DNA of 64,000 nucleotides from Limanda limanda (Eukaryota > Chordata > Actinopteri > Pleuronectiformes > Pleuronectidae). The notes beneath the pieces were generated by a model. The model worked only from the letters and a program-made list of their open reading frames with translations. It was not told where the DNA came from and searched no databases. Below, piece by piece: positions 22,135-35,835 of this stretch. The stretch covers positions 24,398,118-24,462,117 of the forward strand of contig NC_083639.1 of NCBI RefSeq assembly GCF_963576545.1. Reading direction: 5' to 3'. A program made the translations under genes and the position numbers. Position 1 is the stretch's first letter. Each line of letters begins with the position of its first letter.

Positions 22135-22475
22135 CGATTGAGCCTCTGTTTTTCTGTCTGGGGTTTGCATGTTCTTTTCATGTTTGCTTAGGATTTCTCA
22201 AGGTACTCCGACATTCTCCCACAGTCCGAAGACATACAAATTTGGGTTAGGTTGATGGGAGACTCTTAATTGACCATAGATTAAATGTGAGTGTGAATGT
22301 TTGCTTGTTTCTATATGTTGGCCTGTGATATGCTGGCGACCTGTCCAGGTTGTACCCTGCCTCTCGGCCTATATCAGCTAGTGAAGCAACGTAGCTATTA
22401 CACATTTCGAGATGAGACTGGGTGGCCCCCTGAGACCTTCTAAGGATAAGCAGTAGAGATAATGGATGGATAGAC
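22135..22475 (+). repeat. Common teleost interspersed repeat ending in GGATGGATAG
   Basis: Contains, in order, GGGTTTGCATGTTCTTTTCA, ACTCCGACATTCTCCCACAG, GTGAGTGTGAATG, GGCGACCTGTCCAGG, TACCCTGCCTCTCG and GGATAAGCAGTAGAGATAAT. This is a degenerate copy of a repeat very widespread in fish genomes (recognition from memory; the class is not certain). Confidence 0.7.
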
Positions 22476-22479
22476 TTTC

Positions 22480-24855
22480 ATGTGGTCTGAATTTTTAATG
22501 CCACGTGATAATGGGGTATTTTTGGAGATGAGGTTATATTCAGATTTAGAAGTTTGAATTACTATCAATGACCATATGGACACATTCACGGGAATGACTG
22601 TATCCTCCAACCTGAACCACAGTTCAGATATATGCACCTGTGGTTAAGGTTGGGTTAAGATTGACGAAATAAAAGTAAAAGGTTGGCTGTTTTTTTGAAT
22701 GCTTCCCATCATATCACACAGTTAAAGAAGTTTGCAGTTGATGTGGAAGTTGATCTCTTGAGATCAAAGCTCAGCAGCTATTATGATTTCATCCATAACT
22801 TAAGTTAATGATCAAAAATCATCATCTAGGTTATGGTCCACTAAGTAGTGCTACAGATTGATCATAACAACTACTGAGCTAGCTCCTCGACATATCCATC
22901 TTGGTGACAAAACTACAGTAAAAGTAGAATAGGAAGAATTTAGTTTTTCGTTAATTAGGATATTTTTAAGGTCAAAAATGTAGTTTTACATTCTAATCCC
23001 CATTGACCATACAGACATTAACTCAGTGGTGACGTAATAAGATACACAGGTCTGCAAAGTCCAACAGTTCGACCATTTATTTAACTTTTACAAAGATAAT
23101 CCGTTTTGATTGACACTGTCAGTCATAAGTTGGATAATTTGAAGCACTGAACTGCATTATGCTGAGGTGTTTATGCCGCATTTACAAACAGAAAGCTTAA
23201 TATTGGAAACATTTTTCACAGAAAATCTGGAGGAGTTTCAGTCTGGCTTTAGAGCCCAGCACTTAACTTGAAAATGTGCTGGGCATTTTGACAATATTTA
23301 ACATTTGTAGTAAATCAAATCTAATAAATACACATTTAAACTGAATGAAAGCAATACAATGTTGTCTTCAAACCTTCGGAGCAAAGTACGTGAAAAACTA
23401 TTTTTAACATATTCAGATGATTTAGATTAAGGACTATAAGTTTTGAAGATCTAAGTCCACACTTAAATGTTTAAACGAAACAAAAATTGCTAAATTTGAG
23501 TGAGTCTCTGCTCAACAAGTCCAGTTTAGGTTTTGGGAAAGAAAGTAGCCTAGTTTCTGCCCACGACGAAAACCCAGAGTAAAGATATGTGTCCAGCTTT
23601 AGTTAGCTCAAACCGTACTCTTACGTTGTCTCCCTCAGCCAATGTTGGATTGAAACAATAAAGGGAATAAGATAAAAGGATAAAGACACTGAGCAGGATC
23701 TCCCCCCAGCCCCAACAGTGCCTTCGCACCTGGCCTGAGCACTCACAAAAGACTGAGTACCTGTAGACCAGCCTCCAGCTGCCCACAACTGGGTACCATT
23801 ATTACCACATCAATCGCTCTCATTACCATTACACTCTACATATATTAATGACAAATATTCCATCCAACAACAGATTCTCCATCGATGCAGTACCTGGCAC
23901 CTTAATAGTGGATGGTCTGTGTATAGAAGCCTGTCGTATTGTTCATTCCTAGTGCTCAGACTGTGTGTCTGCTTTCAGTTAGCTGCAAACCAGAGAACCC
24001 GACCCCCCCCCCCCTCTCACACACACACACACATCTAATTGTGCTCCTCATGTTAGATGTGTGCACTGCAGACTAATCATTTGATGTGTTTAATTGCTTG
24101 CAACATGTTGTTGAATTAAACGGATCACACACAGAGATGCTGTCTTATAAGACTGTAAAAACAGAAAAAGGTATATTCTTATTTTCCTGACATAAAAAAA
24201 ACTTTGTCAGTGATGAGAATAAGGATGTCATCGCTCAAAAATGAAGATGTAGGTAGTGTGGCACAAAATATTGAAGTTGTAATAGTAGCCACTTTCTCAC
24301 ATCTCACTTTACATGAAGATTCCCTGAGAGGCCAATATTATTCATAATCAATAATTTGATGAAAATTATTTTAGGTTTGGAGCAGTTGCTATGACTATGT
24401 AAGCAGATAAAATGTAAGATTTTTAAGCTGAAGTTACGCTGACAAGCACAAATCCGCTTTACAGGGCCCTGCTTTCCTAAACAGTTGAACAAAAGAGCCA
24501 TTCACAGCTTCAGAAACAGGATAAAATATTACTGTGCCAGAGTCAGAGTCAGAAAGATTCAAACAATAGTTTATCACAGAATTATGATATTTCATAAGAA
24601 ATTGAAAAAAGTCGGAATGAGAGTGAGCTGTTAAATATCAAACATGAACTGTCCCAACCCACATTACTACACAACTTCCTCTTCAACAATAACATCAACA
24701 GTCAGTCATATAAGGAAGAAAAAAAGCTATAATGAAAACTATGTCAGACTGGTTCCTATAGAGATATCTGCCATTAATTGGGGATAATGTCTAAGAAAAA
24801 CTGGAGGAGAGATGGATGTAAGTTGTATATACATTTTCCAAATTGTTAATCAGAC
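22480..24855. other. cadps intron 3, proximal part
   Basis: AT-rich intron leading to exon 3, with a C-run and (CA)n tract at about 24004-24033. No genes were recognised. Confidence 0.5.
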
Positions 24856-24859
24856 TCAC

Positions 24860-25192
24860 CTGGCAGGCATTGTAAAGGAGTTGGTGCTCGAACTTCTTTA
24901 TGCCCAGGATCTGCTGAAACATCTCATAGAGCTGGTCTTTGCTGAGGATGAGTTCGGAAGCAGCACTGGCTGTCATCCTCTGCTGGTGCTTCCTGGGGTC
25001 CTCTTCACCACGATAGATGGTGTCAAACTTGGCAATCCAGGAGCTTAGCACCGTCTCTTTGCTTAGGCCATCAATCTCCGGCAGGCTGCGCACCCGCTTC
25101 TCTATGTGCTTCTTAAAAACTTCCCGAGAGTCGCTGGCAGAACAGCCGCCGCTTTGCACCATCCGGGAGACACGGTCACTTTTTAGAAAAAC
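24860..25192 (-). CDS. cadps: cadps exon 3
   Basis: Encodes 111 residues (about 156-266): [76 protein letters not shown] and [16 protein letters not shown], nearly identical to vertebrate CADPS. The acceptor is TTGATCGCAG directly before GTTTTTC and the donor is GTGAGT. Phase is 0 on both sides. This region is part of the conserved N-terminal module preceding the C2 domain. It is separated from exon 2 by 2,735 bp and from exon 4 by about 18.4 kb. Confidence 0.96.
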
Positions 25193-26399
25193 CTGCGATC
25201 AACGACATGATTTGTGATTTGACAAATCAATTTATTAAGTCAAAACATTTCAGATTCAGAGTTTAAAGTAAAGTGAAAAAAAATTAATATATTTAAATGG
25301 ACAAAAAATGTGCCTGACCACACCTAATTTTAGGCCAGCAAGCCCAATTTGTTTAAAAATCAAATGTACTTTCACCATGTGGTCAAGTTTGGTCAGACGT
25401 TGGCACATTTCTATTTTAAAAGAACGACAAGAAAGGACAAGGACGTGGCTTGAGGTCAGTGGCATATCATTTAAAGTCCCTTTATCAAGATGGTAAGTAC
25501 ATAGTACATAGTCAGGTGCACAACCATACACTCAGTTTTGTTACGAAAACACAGACCTACACATTACATTACCACCAACATAATCGACTTTCAACTGAGG
25601 TGGTTATGGCTCTGAATAATTACATTTCAAAAATTCCACGGCATCATCTGTTTCCTGAAACAGTGCGCTGGTACTATGGATAATTCATAAAAAATAATTA
25701 TGAAATACTAGTTATTCAGTAGAAAGCACTTCACAGTGAAATCCAACCAGTCATGAACATGCTGCTTCTGGAGTCATTTTTCAAAGCTGTGGAAGGTAAA
25801 ACTGAAATTCCATTACCTCTACTTTTCCCAGCAGCAAAGCTAAGGACAAAAATCAGTAACAAACCAAACTGTAATGCATGAAGAGCAAGTTTACTGATAT
25901 TTGAGAGACTGAATGGGCTGGTTATTGATGGGAGGTTAATTCCTTTCACCTGCTGCCATCACTGCCAGGCTCTCTCTGACCCTTTGTCACTGTTTTCTTT
26001 ATCCTTCTATTTCTGTCTGTCCCCCAATCCCTCTCTCTCTGCCTGCCTCCATCAGTTTTTGGAGGTTTTAATTAAATTGGATAACCTGTGCCACCAGCTT
26101 CATCTGTTAAATATCACACATTTCTCACCTGGGTTGCCTGTGCTACCACATAAACTGATAACGCAAGTTCTTGTCAGTGTGTCAGCATCACTAGCCCAAC
26201 AGAGATATGCTCTCTTGTTCTGTTCTCACACCCTGGAAGATAAATTATAAAATAATATGTGTATGATGATAGATGACAGGTTTTTGAACTGTTAGGTCAG
26301 AATCATAAGTCTGAAATGAGATGCTCATTTACAACTTTAAATGTAGTCAAGAGATCAAGCAGGCATGGATTTATGACTCATAAAGGTCTATGTAAATAG

Positions 26400-26634
26400 T
26401 AATGGTAAATGGTTTTGTATTTATATAGCGCTTTTCTAGTCTTGATGACCCATTCACACACACATTCATACAGTGCATCTATTCGCAGCACTTTATTATT
26501 CTATGGGGGGCCATTCAGGGTTCAGCATCTTTCCAAAGGACACTTCAGCATGCAGATGGGTCAGACTGGGGATCGAACTGCCGACCCTCAAGTTGGAGGA
26601 CAACAACTCTACCCCTCAGCCACCCTCGACCTTA
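26400..26634 (-). mobile_element. tRNA-derived SINE
   Basis: Read on the minus strand, it begins GGTGGCTGAGGGGTAGAG (A-box-like, TGGCTGAGGGG). It continues to GGCAGTTCGATCCCCAGT (B-box-like), then GAAGTGTCCTTTGGAAAGAT and TGAACCC, and ends AAAAGCGCTATATAAATACA, the standard tail of a common fish tRNA SINE. The internal promoter boxes are partly conserved. The copy is inserted in cadps intron 2 in the same orientation as the gene. Confidence 0.8.
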
Positions 26635-27927
26635 GTGAGGTATTCAACGTAACGTTAATTGTGTTTTCATTAGCATGGGATTTATATTATATATGTAAAG
26701 TCTATATTGATGTATTTATTTGATTAATTTGACTGATTATTTAACAGGTATCAACACCATGACATACAGATGAGGTGTATGTAGAGTTTCTAGTGTTCAG
26801 CACCCTAAAGAGTGATTAGCTTCAGGCAAAGGTTGTATTTATTAAGAAGAGTTTTTAAAGGGTTTTTATCCCGGACATATTGTATTTCTATTTCAAACAA
26901 TTGTTTAAATGTTAAGTCGAAGAAAAACAATGTATATGATTTAATAGTGCCACTTAATATTATCATCAATGTAGAGATGAGAGGTGATGAAAATGTGAAA
27001 AGGGCAGTATGGTGATGTTATAATGGAAGGAATGGATGGAATTGTCTTTGAAATGGTTGATGTTGATAACAAATATTAACATATAGATTTGAAAGAACAC
27101 CTTTGAAGCTCTTATCATTAAAGCGTCAGTTATCAGTGAAGCCATTTATACCTGCACTTTCCTATCTAAAGTCAACACCTCTATGATGATGTAAATATGT
27201 TTATGTCTCTAATTCACTCCAGTTATCTAACATTCAGCCTGAACAAAACTATACTCTATGCACAGTAATCCAGTAACAGGACTAAGGTCTTACTCTTTAA
27301 CTTGCTTTTTGGCTTCTTGCAATGTGGGCACATGATGTGTTTCATACCCACTGTGAGACACTGCAGATACTGTACATGTATGTCGAATGTTTTAAATGTA
27401 CACTGCGGAACAGCCTGAGATACAGGGAATATGCTGGCTTTTCTTTCATCACATTTTATTCCCCTCTTTATGTCTGGATGGATCTAGCCAACTGAAGCCT
27501 GGCCGTCTGGGAGCACATTATTAACACTGCCCTGAGGAGCTCAGTTCATGCTCTGCATCATTTATCAGAGCTGAGACAAGTTATCTCCACTGAGGTTTGG
27601 ATACTCTACACCCCATTATTCGTTTTCTTGCTTGGACAGATTCAGTTGAAAGAAAAGAGGCTCTGCAAGGATTTACATCTTGCAAAAGACACTTTAGGTA
27701 ACTGATATAACACGGAGGTTGCACACATTTCATATTCATAAAAATGAAGAAATAATGCTTAATATTGTAATGGTTTTACAGGGAGACTTTCTTCTCTTCC
27801 TCCACAGGGGGATCAGAGGTCAGATAAGGCTATGAAAGGATGCAATTTATTATAGATAAGTAAATGTAAAGTATTTGGAAAAAATCAAAAGGATTCATAC
27901 AGGATTGTAACTTCATACAAACTTTAC

Positions 27928-28041
27928 CTCATAGTAGCTCTGGACAGCATTGATGAAGGCCTCATCAGCCACAATCTGAGTGTCCCCGCTGAGGAATGAC
28001 TGGAAACGCTCTTTGACTGTCTGCAGATGCTGCTTACTGAT
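27928..28041 (-). CDS. cadps: cadps exon 2
   Basis: Encodes exactly 38 residues (118-155): [20 protein letters not shown] then [18 protein letters not shown]. The acceptor is TTCTTCCTCAG and the donor GTAAAG, phase 0 at both ends. Ile-Ser-Lys directly continues the Arg-Arg-Gln-Gln-Lys end of exon 1, as in mammalian CADPS. The upstream intron 1 is 28 kb and holds most of the transposable elements in the window. Confidence 0.96.
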
Positions 28042-28779
28042 CTGAGGAAGAAAAACAATGTGTTTGTTATAGTAAATGTTAGTCAAGAACAGAAATATAA
28101 GAGAATACAATAATAATTTTAGTCTAAAATGAACTACTAAAACACGAAACGCTAATAAAAGTATCATGTAAAACATGACTTATATTAGAGGCAGGAAGCC
28201 ATTTAACGTGTCTTGGATGTTTTTTTTCTTTCCTAAAGGTTTATGCTTCACACTGAGAAAAGAAAAAATATCACACAGTTGTAGGTCAAATTTATGTTCA
28301 GTGCCTGGTAATGGGAAGACAGAATTGTTTTGCATTTATTGAGACCTTTATGAAAATATCAGGCATGCATAAAGAATGCTAATACCTATAAAGAGATGAA
28401 ACTTGCTGCTGACTTGTATAATAATCTGGATATATGTTTGTTTATACAAACACTTGTGTGTACATGTGTGTGTGTTTACTTGGGATTTTTATTTTTGATG
28501 TTTTAAGAAGTGCTATTTTAATAAAGATATTATTTCTGATTTCAATATATTATATGCAATATAGTGATGAAGTGGCCTAACATTCTCGGCAGAGGTATCT
28601 TTGAGTGTGCCTCTTTGCTAAAGATATAGTACTTCATTATCGATACCACTTTTTCATAGTGGATCACATGGGGGCTGCAGCCAATCCAGGGAAACATGAG
28701 CCTTAGAGGAGGGGAACCACAGAGACAGCCTTGATAACCACTTAAACCACTTTCCATCCACATACACATTCTGTGCATG

Positions 28780-28935
28780 CATGTGCAGCACTTTCTCTAA
28801 CATACATCACTCAAACACATCCATCGGGGGCAATTTGGGGACACTTGTGCATGAGGAATGAGGGAGACTGGGATCAAACTGCCAACCCTAAACCTACGCA
28901 GCCTACGCAGCCTCCAACAGTCGCCTAGACCATGT
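28780..28935 (-). repeat. Degenerate SINE-like fragment
   Basis: On the minus strand the segment contains GTTGGCAGTTTGATCCCAGT and AATTGCCCCCGATGG, which resemble the B-box and body of the tRNA SINE at 26.4-26.6 kb. It is strongly diverged and the ends are not clear. Confidence 0.45.
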
Positions 28936-29189
28936 CAGCCTCACTGAAATGAGACAGTCTGGTCTTCCTATTGTGTCACCAGCTTGTGCCGCCCTTACAT
29001 CTGTCACCCAACAGCAAAGCTACTGACGAAAATGTTATCCAGATGTTAAAAAAATTTGAAAATATGTTTTTTAACAAGTGTACCGTGAGCTGTTCTGTTG
29101 AATGCTTTCATTTAAAAGCAAATTATCCTCTTCGTTTTTTCGCAACACTTTTTGAATGAATCATGGAATATGTTGGGCCATAAAGGTTC

Positions 29190-30100
29190 AACGTTACTTT
29201 ATTTGTCTCCCTTGGGCACAGGAAATTGCTGCCTCAATGCAAAACACACACAATAAAAACAATAATTAGGCCAGTGTGCAAATACAAATTGCTTGGTTAT
29301 CCCTAAGAGCCTGCCCAATTCAGCTGCTGCAACGTTGGTTGTGTCTGTCCTCCATATTCATATTGATGAGTTTAATCAATAGTGTTTGCAGAGACGGAAT
29401 CTGTACCTCTTCCTATTCTTCATCTGTACATATTCAGAATTCAAAACATGAGATGTGTTGGATAAAATAATTTTGGACTGCCTAATTATGGACCGCTCAA
29501 AAAGGTCCGGGAGTGGGCATTCCCATAATCTTCCCTGCCGTCTTGACCAAATTGGAGATCTGAGTTTTAAATTTGACTGTTAAATTTCCAAACCAGCTAG
29601 TGATACCATACCATAAAATGGACTCTATCATCGCTCTATAAAAAGAGAACATAATATTCTTACATACAACAACTCTGAGTCTGCAAAGTAAATGGAAGTG
29701 CTGATGGATTCTCGCACAGACACCCGCTACCTGTGTGTGCCAGCAGATCATTATCAATATGGACCCCTAAGTATTTGCCTGAGGTGACCTGTTTGATTTC
29801 ATGACCATGTATGGCCATAAGGCTCTGATCTCCGATTGATTTTGGGTCTAAATACATTTCTACAGTTTTGCCTGTATTCATATGCAGTTGATGGTCATCG
29901 CACAAGTCTGTAAATCTGTTCTGCACCTGTTGGAGTTGTTTGTGAGGATTACAGTATCATCAGAGAATGTCACTACATTGATCATGTTGAGAGCTGACAC
30001 AGTGATCTGTGTACAAGGTAAACAAAAAAACTTGAGATTACGCATCCCTTTGCTGCTTTCTGTTATGTCAGAAAGTGCTGAATTGAATTTCACTTGTTGT
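29190..30100 (-). mobile_element. Non-LTR retrotransposon, RT C-terminus and 3' tail
   Basis: On the minus strand the frames read SDDTVILTNNS (the RT catalytic-site region, with the FADD box altered to FSDD), then NRFTDLCDDHQLHMNTGKTV, KQVTSGKYLGVHIDND, and further along FYRAMIESILWYGITSWFGN and ISNLVKTAGKIMGMPTPGPF. At least two frameshifts separate these. Positions 29190-29270 give the 3' terminus, AGGGAGACAAATAAAGTAAC. It is inactive and lies in intron 1. The clade (I/Nimb-like or another) is not certain from sequence alone. Confidence 0.8.
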
Positions 30101-33100
30101 GGCCTATTTGATCAAAAAGAATAGTACCACTTAGAGAGGGATTCACATAAATGATCCACCCAGTGGACCCTCCGTTGCTGTAGCCACATTTGGAGGAGCC
30201 TTTTCCAATTTGGGACAGTCTAGTCACGCCACTGTGACGTATTTGGTCTACAAATGCAGCTTCCGAAAGGATACGTCGACTGAAATGAGACATAACTAAC
30301 ATGTCCTCTGATTTTGGGTACAGAGATGTTCAAAAGATAACCAGCTCAAACAGGAACAGAGAAACAGACTGTAGCGTTATGCTTCAAAAAGCTGCTGTGA
30401 TGAGAACAGTCAGCAGAGGACAAGTCAAGCAAGGCAGCACTGCTGTCAGCATCTGCTCCATGAGAAATATCACAGGAATAAAGAAAGTAGAATTGGTTTA
30501 AAATGCAATTGTTGTTTTTTCGCCTAATATCAACAAGAGTCCCCTAATTCCCTCCTAACACATTGTCATTGCTTTAAGACTCAGTACAATTTAAAAAAAA
30601 TTAGAATATGGGTGCAACTGTGCAACATGACAAAAGAAAGCGTGTCTTTAAAAAACCTGTTGTGTTTTTCAAACATTATCAAAATGTACAGTTGAACCAA
30701 ATGTGACAGAAAAACAGGTTTTGTCAGTAACATAACTATTTTCTTATAATGGCAGGTGTCTGCACAAAGCTTTCTCTTGGACCTGTTGATTGTCAGCAGT
30801 AGCAATATTTGCATTACATTTGCATAATTTGGATTGATGACATAGTTACTACAGTTCAGTGTAGGTTCTCTTAAGATACCTGTGCAATTTAGGTCTGATT
30901 TTCCACCATGACTTGGGTAACCCCAGACACGGTCCTCATATCTGAAAGATGACTTGTGGATGGATGGTCAGTTTGAGTTGGCTCATGATGCCTGAATAGT
31001 CTCCTGCAGGCACTTTAAGTGGAAAGCAAAGGTTGTGTTGTAAAGTCAAGCATTATGCTGGAGACACACACTCAAATATTGATCTGATTTGGAATTATGG
31101 TGTCCTTTGAGGTTTTGCTATCTATGTGTCTATAGTCGTCATTATGATTCTCTTCAGGACACCACTATGTTATGGCCTCACTATTTACAATCTATCTATA
31201 GACATAGTGAGATTCAGACATGTTACCCAATTACATGTCATTATATGAATCCTCCTTTTACAGCCAAAATAGTAGAACAATGAAATGGCCAATAAGAATG
31301 CTGGAACATTCAACCTCCATTGGCCAGTTCTTGTCTGCAGCCGTGGTAACCGTTACCATGGCCACTGCAGGAGGAAGCTGTATGAGATTACAGCTTCCTC
31401 AATGGGGGTCAGAGTTTACAGTTCAGATGAACTGCAGCAAAGACAGCTGTCCGCTTCTGATAATCCATACCATTGTGCATCAGCCCATGACTAAATATTG
31501 GTAAATACATAGAGGTCGGTTTGGAAATACGTGCAGCTAGAGAGTAAACTGTAGGTCAGTGGTGTTGTCTCACTTGGTGTATTTATTCCTTCAGATTTGT
31601 TTTGGCAAGACAAATACTCTAGCACAAAGGTACCATGCTCTCACAAGAATGTTCACTATAATACATAAACAGTGAAGCATGCTATAGGGATAGCTGCTGG
31701 AGCATAATATGAAACCATGCTGTCCTTTATTGAACTGCTCTATCTTTCATTAATTCAAATGCCTTATTTTACTGTATTTACTCTTCAAATCAATACAAAT
31801 AGCTAAACCACCCCTGGCTACAACAGGGAATCGTGAGACAAGTCCAGGTCATCTTTAATTATTATTCCACTGTCCATATGGTAACTAGAGTTTTTTGCTG
31901 GGAGTCATGATACAGTAACTCCACCGTGATGTGCTGCTAATCCAATAAGGTCTCATACCTTAACAACATGAAACCAGCGTGAGCGTGCAAACCTTCGCCA
32001 AGGCTAATGCAATATCTCCTCATTAAGAGCAGCGTTTCATATTAATAACCTAAATTGTAGCGGCCCGCCATTTTCTAATTAACCTGCCACAGTTTCATAA
32101 TGAGCCAAGAATTTTTTTTTTTAGCTGAATGATAATATAGGAGATCTCTTACTTGGTGGTTTTCTCCATTGCTGACTTGTGTAGCTGTGTGCAGCACTGT
32201 TTCCTGCCTTGCCGCAAGCGCACTCGAATGCTTCTGCTGTTGTCCATATCATATAGTATTTTTATCATTCATTGTTGCTACCATGGAAACGAAAACCATA
32301 ATTGCAAAAATCATATCGGCTATGATCAGATGGTTCAGCGTTAAAAAACGTTTACCACAAAGCAAATATGATTGCTTTTCTAACATGATGTGTTGTTTTG
32401 GAGATGAGGAAAATTGTCAGAAAGGGTGAAATGTCAGTAGAGAATATTAATGGGAAATTTATTTCTGGAACCAGAGCTGTTCTTAAAGTGTGTTGTTACT
32501 GTTACTCTCTATACTGTTATTTACTTACACATTTAAATTGAACATATTTCATGTTTCACTGGATTGAAGATAAAGACAAATGGGGCAAAATGTAGGAGTT
32601 TGCAAGTCAATTAGTTTTAACCCTGTGTCAAACATGATTACAAACTTAATATTACTCAATTCCTGTACAGTATAGTGATTATGAACATCAGTAGATGGGG
32701 CGAGTCAACTATAGCTTGTTGGCCTGAAACAACCTGCTGATGTGAATTTTGCTTTGTCAACACTTGCCCTGTCTGGCAGGTACAGGAGACGTGATGGGAG
32801 CCTGTAAAGGTTCCAGATTTTGATATAATCTTTTGGCCCCTCTGAGGACTAAAGGGTTAAGACTTTAGAGTATATGCCACTGTGCTATGGATTTTGAATA
32901 CAATACAATTAAATACAAATTACTCAGAATGCTTCATATTGAGTTGAATTTGATGAGTTGAATGCTGAGTTACAACTAAAAGCTTGGTTCAGAGGAGATC
33001 AGTGAATTAAGTTTAACCTGCTTGTTTGACCCACTCACTGATTGCAGCAGTGTCTACAATTAGTTATGCAAGTATGATACAAATCCAGCTGACATTTGAA

Positions 33101-33440
33101 TGTACTGGCTCCAGGAAATATTAATATTCTAAACAATGACCGAAGCCATTGCCTTCTCCCACATATTCAGATTTGAAATGTTACCTAACTACAAATGGGT
33201 CATATCAAGAAAAGCATGTGCAACCTTAGTGGACGTAGTGATTGTAAACAGTATACACTGTGCTGAAATTTTTGAGTACTACATACACACATTTATAAGT
33301 AATTTGGCTGTTACTGAGACCAGCTGCCATACAGAATCACTGCCAAAATCAACACCAAAGAATGCTGAAGAGACCAATTAGGGGCTTCTTGGCTTTATTT
33401 ATGTACCAGAGTCAGATGTTAGCTTAGGGTGGATAATACA
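30100..33440. other. cadps intron 1, stretch without recognised genes
   Basis: Mostly AT-rich unique-looking intron. At 32020-32110 a segment with TAATTA motifs and lower degeneracy stands out by eye. No coding or RNA features were recognised. Confidence 0.45.
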
Positions 33441-33441
33441 C

Positions 33442-33553
33442 CTGATACCTGCTGCCTGTTCACTTTGAAGTTTGGTTAAAATACACACGTTTTATTTGCC
33501 ATTTCTATTAATAGTTATTTTACATTTTGATCTTTATACTTTTATCATTTCAA
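33442..33553. repeat. Left copy of 110-bp direct repeat
   Basis: Shares CTGATACCT, CTGTTCACTTTGAAGTTTGG, ATTTTACATTTTGATCT and TACTTTTAT in the same order with 36362-36467. The two copies flank an LTR-like block of about 2.5 kb. Confidence 0.8.
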
Positions 33554-33886
33554 GATTATGTCATATTTCTGCAATTTCGATCTATTCATTCAGAAACTGT
33601 ATTTACTGCTGTTGGGCAAGGCCCAGTGATCTGACATAGAACAAAGAGTCGTAAAACCTTAGGCCAGGCTCGGGTAACCCCTTACATTTAAAAATCCAGC
33701 ATGTGGCCCTTATCACCATGTGGCAGCAGGTCACTTCCTGGGTCCCCAATGTAAGCCCGCCCCTGGGGGCCAAATCCTGACAATTCAATTGGCCGGGGGC
33801 CACACTGACCCCTGACCCCTCCTCCCAGGGGGGAGTCACCTGGTACATGACTTAAAAAGGCTGAGCTCACAGAAATCTTTCTCTCT

Positions 33887-34158
33887 TCACTCCGATGCTG
33901 ATGTGACAACGGGACCCCCCCCCCCCCGGGGTCTCACCAGTTAACCCAGCAACTTAAGGAGGCAACTAACTTCTTTCTTTTTTTTCCTCCGATGCTGACG
34001 TTCCCATCAGGCCCTTTCGGGTCTGTCCAGAGGTTCCAGCAACTTAAGGAGGGAACTACTTTTCTCTTAACTGCTCTTTTTCACTCCAGCACTGACGTTC
34101 CAGTTAGGCCTCCTCAGGTCTGACCAGAGGTTCCCGTTGCTTAAGGAGGCAATAAGAT
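33887..34158. repeat. Three tandem units of about 90 bp
   Basis: Units start near 33887, 33984 and 34077. Each has CACTCC(G/A)(A/G)(T/C)GCTGACGTT-like and GGTCTG(T/A)CCAGAGGTTCC-like parts and ends GCAACTTAAGGAGGCAACTA or similar. Confidence 0.8.
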
Positions 34159-35384
34159 GTTTGTTTCAATTCATTTCATTCATTTATCTTAGTCGACGTT
34201 TTTATTTTGGAAAGGACCTTTCCTGTTTTAACTTGGAAAGATCAAACAGGAAATTGCTCGCTGGACGATCTCAAACTGTTTCATTTTCCCCACGGACTTT
34301 ACTTTTGTTTTTCCAACGATCTACAAACGGCCTCAAACCAGCCGTCCCCTGCAGAAGCGTGACGTTCATCCCGCTGAGGAGTAAGAGGCAATCCACTCCG
34401 TTCCTGTAGACCAGCACGTTCTCCGCTGTTACAGAAGAAAGGCGAAGTTTCATTCCGTCAAGACAGCAGGAATAAGTTGCTTCCTTTTCCGGTCCAGCGG
34501 CCGAGCCAGGAGCTCCGCTCGTGAGAGAAACCACGTGATTCACTGGCCCCCGACACATTCGCGCCGAGTCGCAGGCACATCGCGAGGGTTGTACAGTAAG
34601 AGACTTATGTTGTCTGGGCAGATGTTAGTTTTGATACGTAGCATATTATTTAATATTTGATTGTATTTGTTGCGAGACCGCTGAGTCTCATTGTTTTAGC
34701 CGGCTACGACGAGCCGCTACTTCCGGTTCATTTCCGGGTTTTGTGTTAGTGGTTGAGCTGCGAGGAAAGCCTCCAGCCACGCTGTTAACGTCTGTGTTAG
34801 TCTGCAGTGAGTTTACCGATCAGAACCTCAGCCCACAACGTCCGCTTTGGGCTGAGTGGTTAAATCACTGTTAATCTATCTCTGGCGTGTTTTTAAGAGC
34901 TTCTTTGAACTCTCCTTACATGTTTTCTCTCTCTCTCTCTCTCTCCTTCTAAACCGACCTATACACACTTCTGACCTGTATTTATAATACAGGTCATGTC
35001 ACATAGTTAAATCTATGCTTAGAGAGGCTGAACACATCTGGAAACCATTCGCCCCAAAGCCAAGCAGAGATAAGAATTCTCTTTGTCTAAAATTTCCTTT
35101 GTGTAATTCATGTGACGACCACCAGTGTGCGCTCCGGCCACATGGTGTCATTAACATATTCTCCATTTTGGATAACGATAAGTTAAACCCACCATTTTGA
35201 GTCTATTATTGCCACGCCTCCGCTCTCTCTCTCCTCCCATCCTGGCTCTAAATTCACAATGGCTCCGCCATCTTGTTTTGTAGTCAATCCGCCATTTTGA
35301 GAGTTTTTAGGCCTTGATTCCACGAATCATGATCGGCCTCCATCTTAGATGTGATGTCACTACGCGTCATCGCCACGCCCCCTT

Positions 35385-35404
35385 CTTTTTCTCTCTCTCT
35401 CTCT

Positions 35405-35474
<70 letters not shown>
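35385..35474. repeat. (CT)n(CA)n compound microsatellite
   Basis: TTTCTCTCTCTC followed by about 33 CA units to 35474, one of the longest uninterrupted CA tracts in the window. Confidence 0.95.
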
Positions 35475-35475
<1 letters not shown>

Positions 35476-35835
35476 TGATAGACACAGACAGATACATACA
35501 CACAGAGACACATAGATGGACCAGAGGTTACATGCGTGTTCTAAATTGTGATAAGCTGCTGTTGTTATCTTTGAAATATGGGAGTTTGTTAAAATGATAA
35601 ATCATTAAATAACACTAACTTTATTTCACATACACACACATAGACACACCCACACAGAGAGACACTTTGACACAGACACACACACACACAGAGACAGACA
35701 TACATAGGTAGACCGCAGGTTGTCCATGTATTTTCTGAATTGTGATAAGTGCTGCTGCTGTGTTTATCTTTGAAATATCAGAGCTTGTTAAAATGATAAA
35801 TCATTGAATAACATTATAACTTTATTTCCCCTTTT
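35475..35835. repeat. Two tandem units of about 185 bp
   Basis: Both units carry AATTGTGATAAG, ATCTTTGAAATAT and TTGTTAAAATGATAAATCAT, then TTATTTC (35540-35625 and 35735-35830). Each is preceded by a CA/GA-rich segment. The second has diverged by scattered substitutions. Confidence 0.8.
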
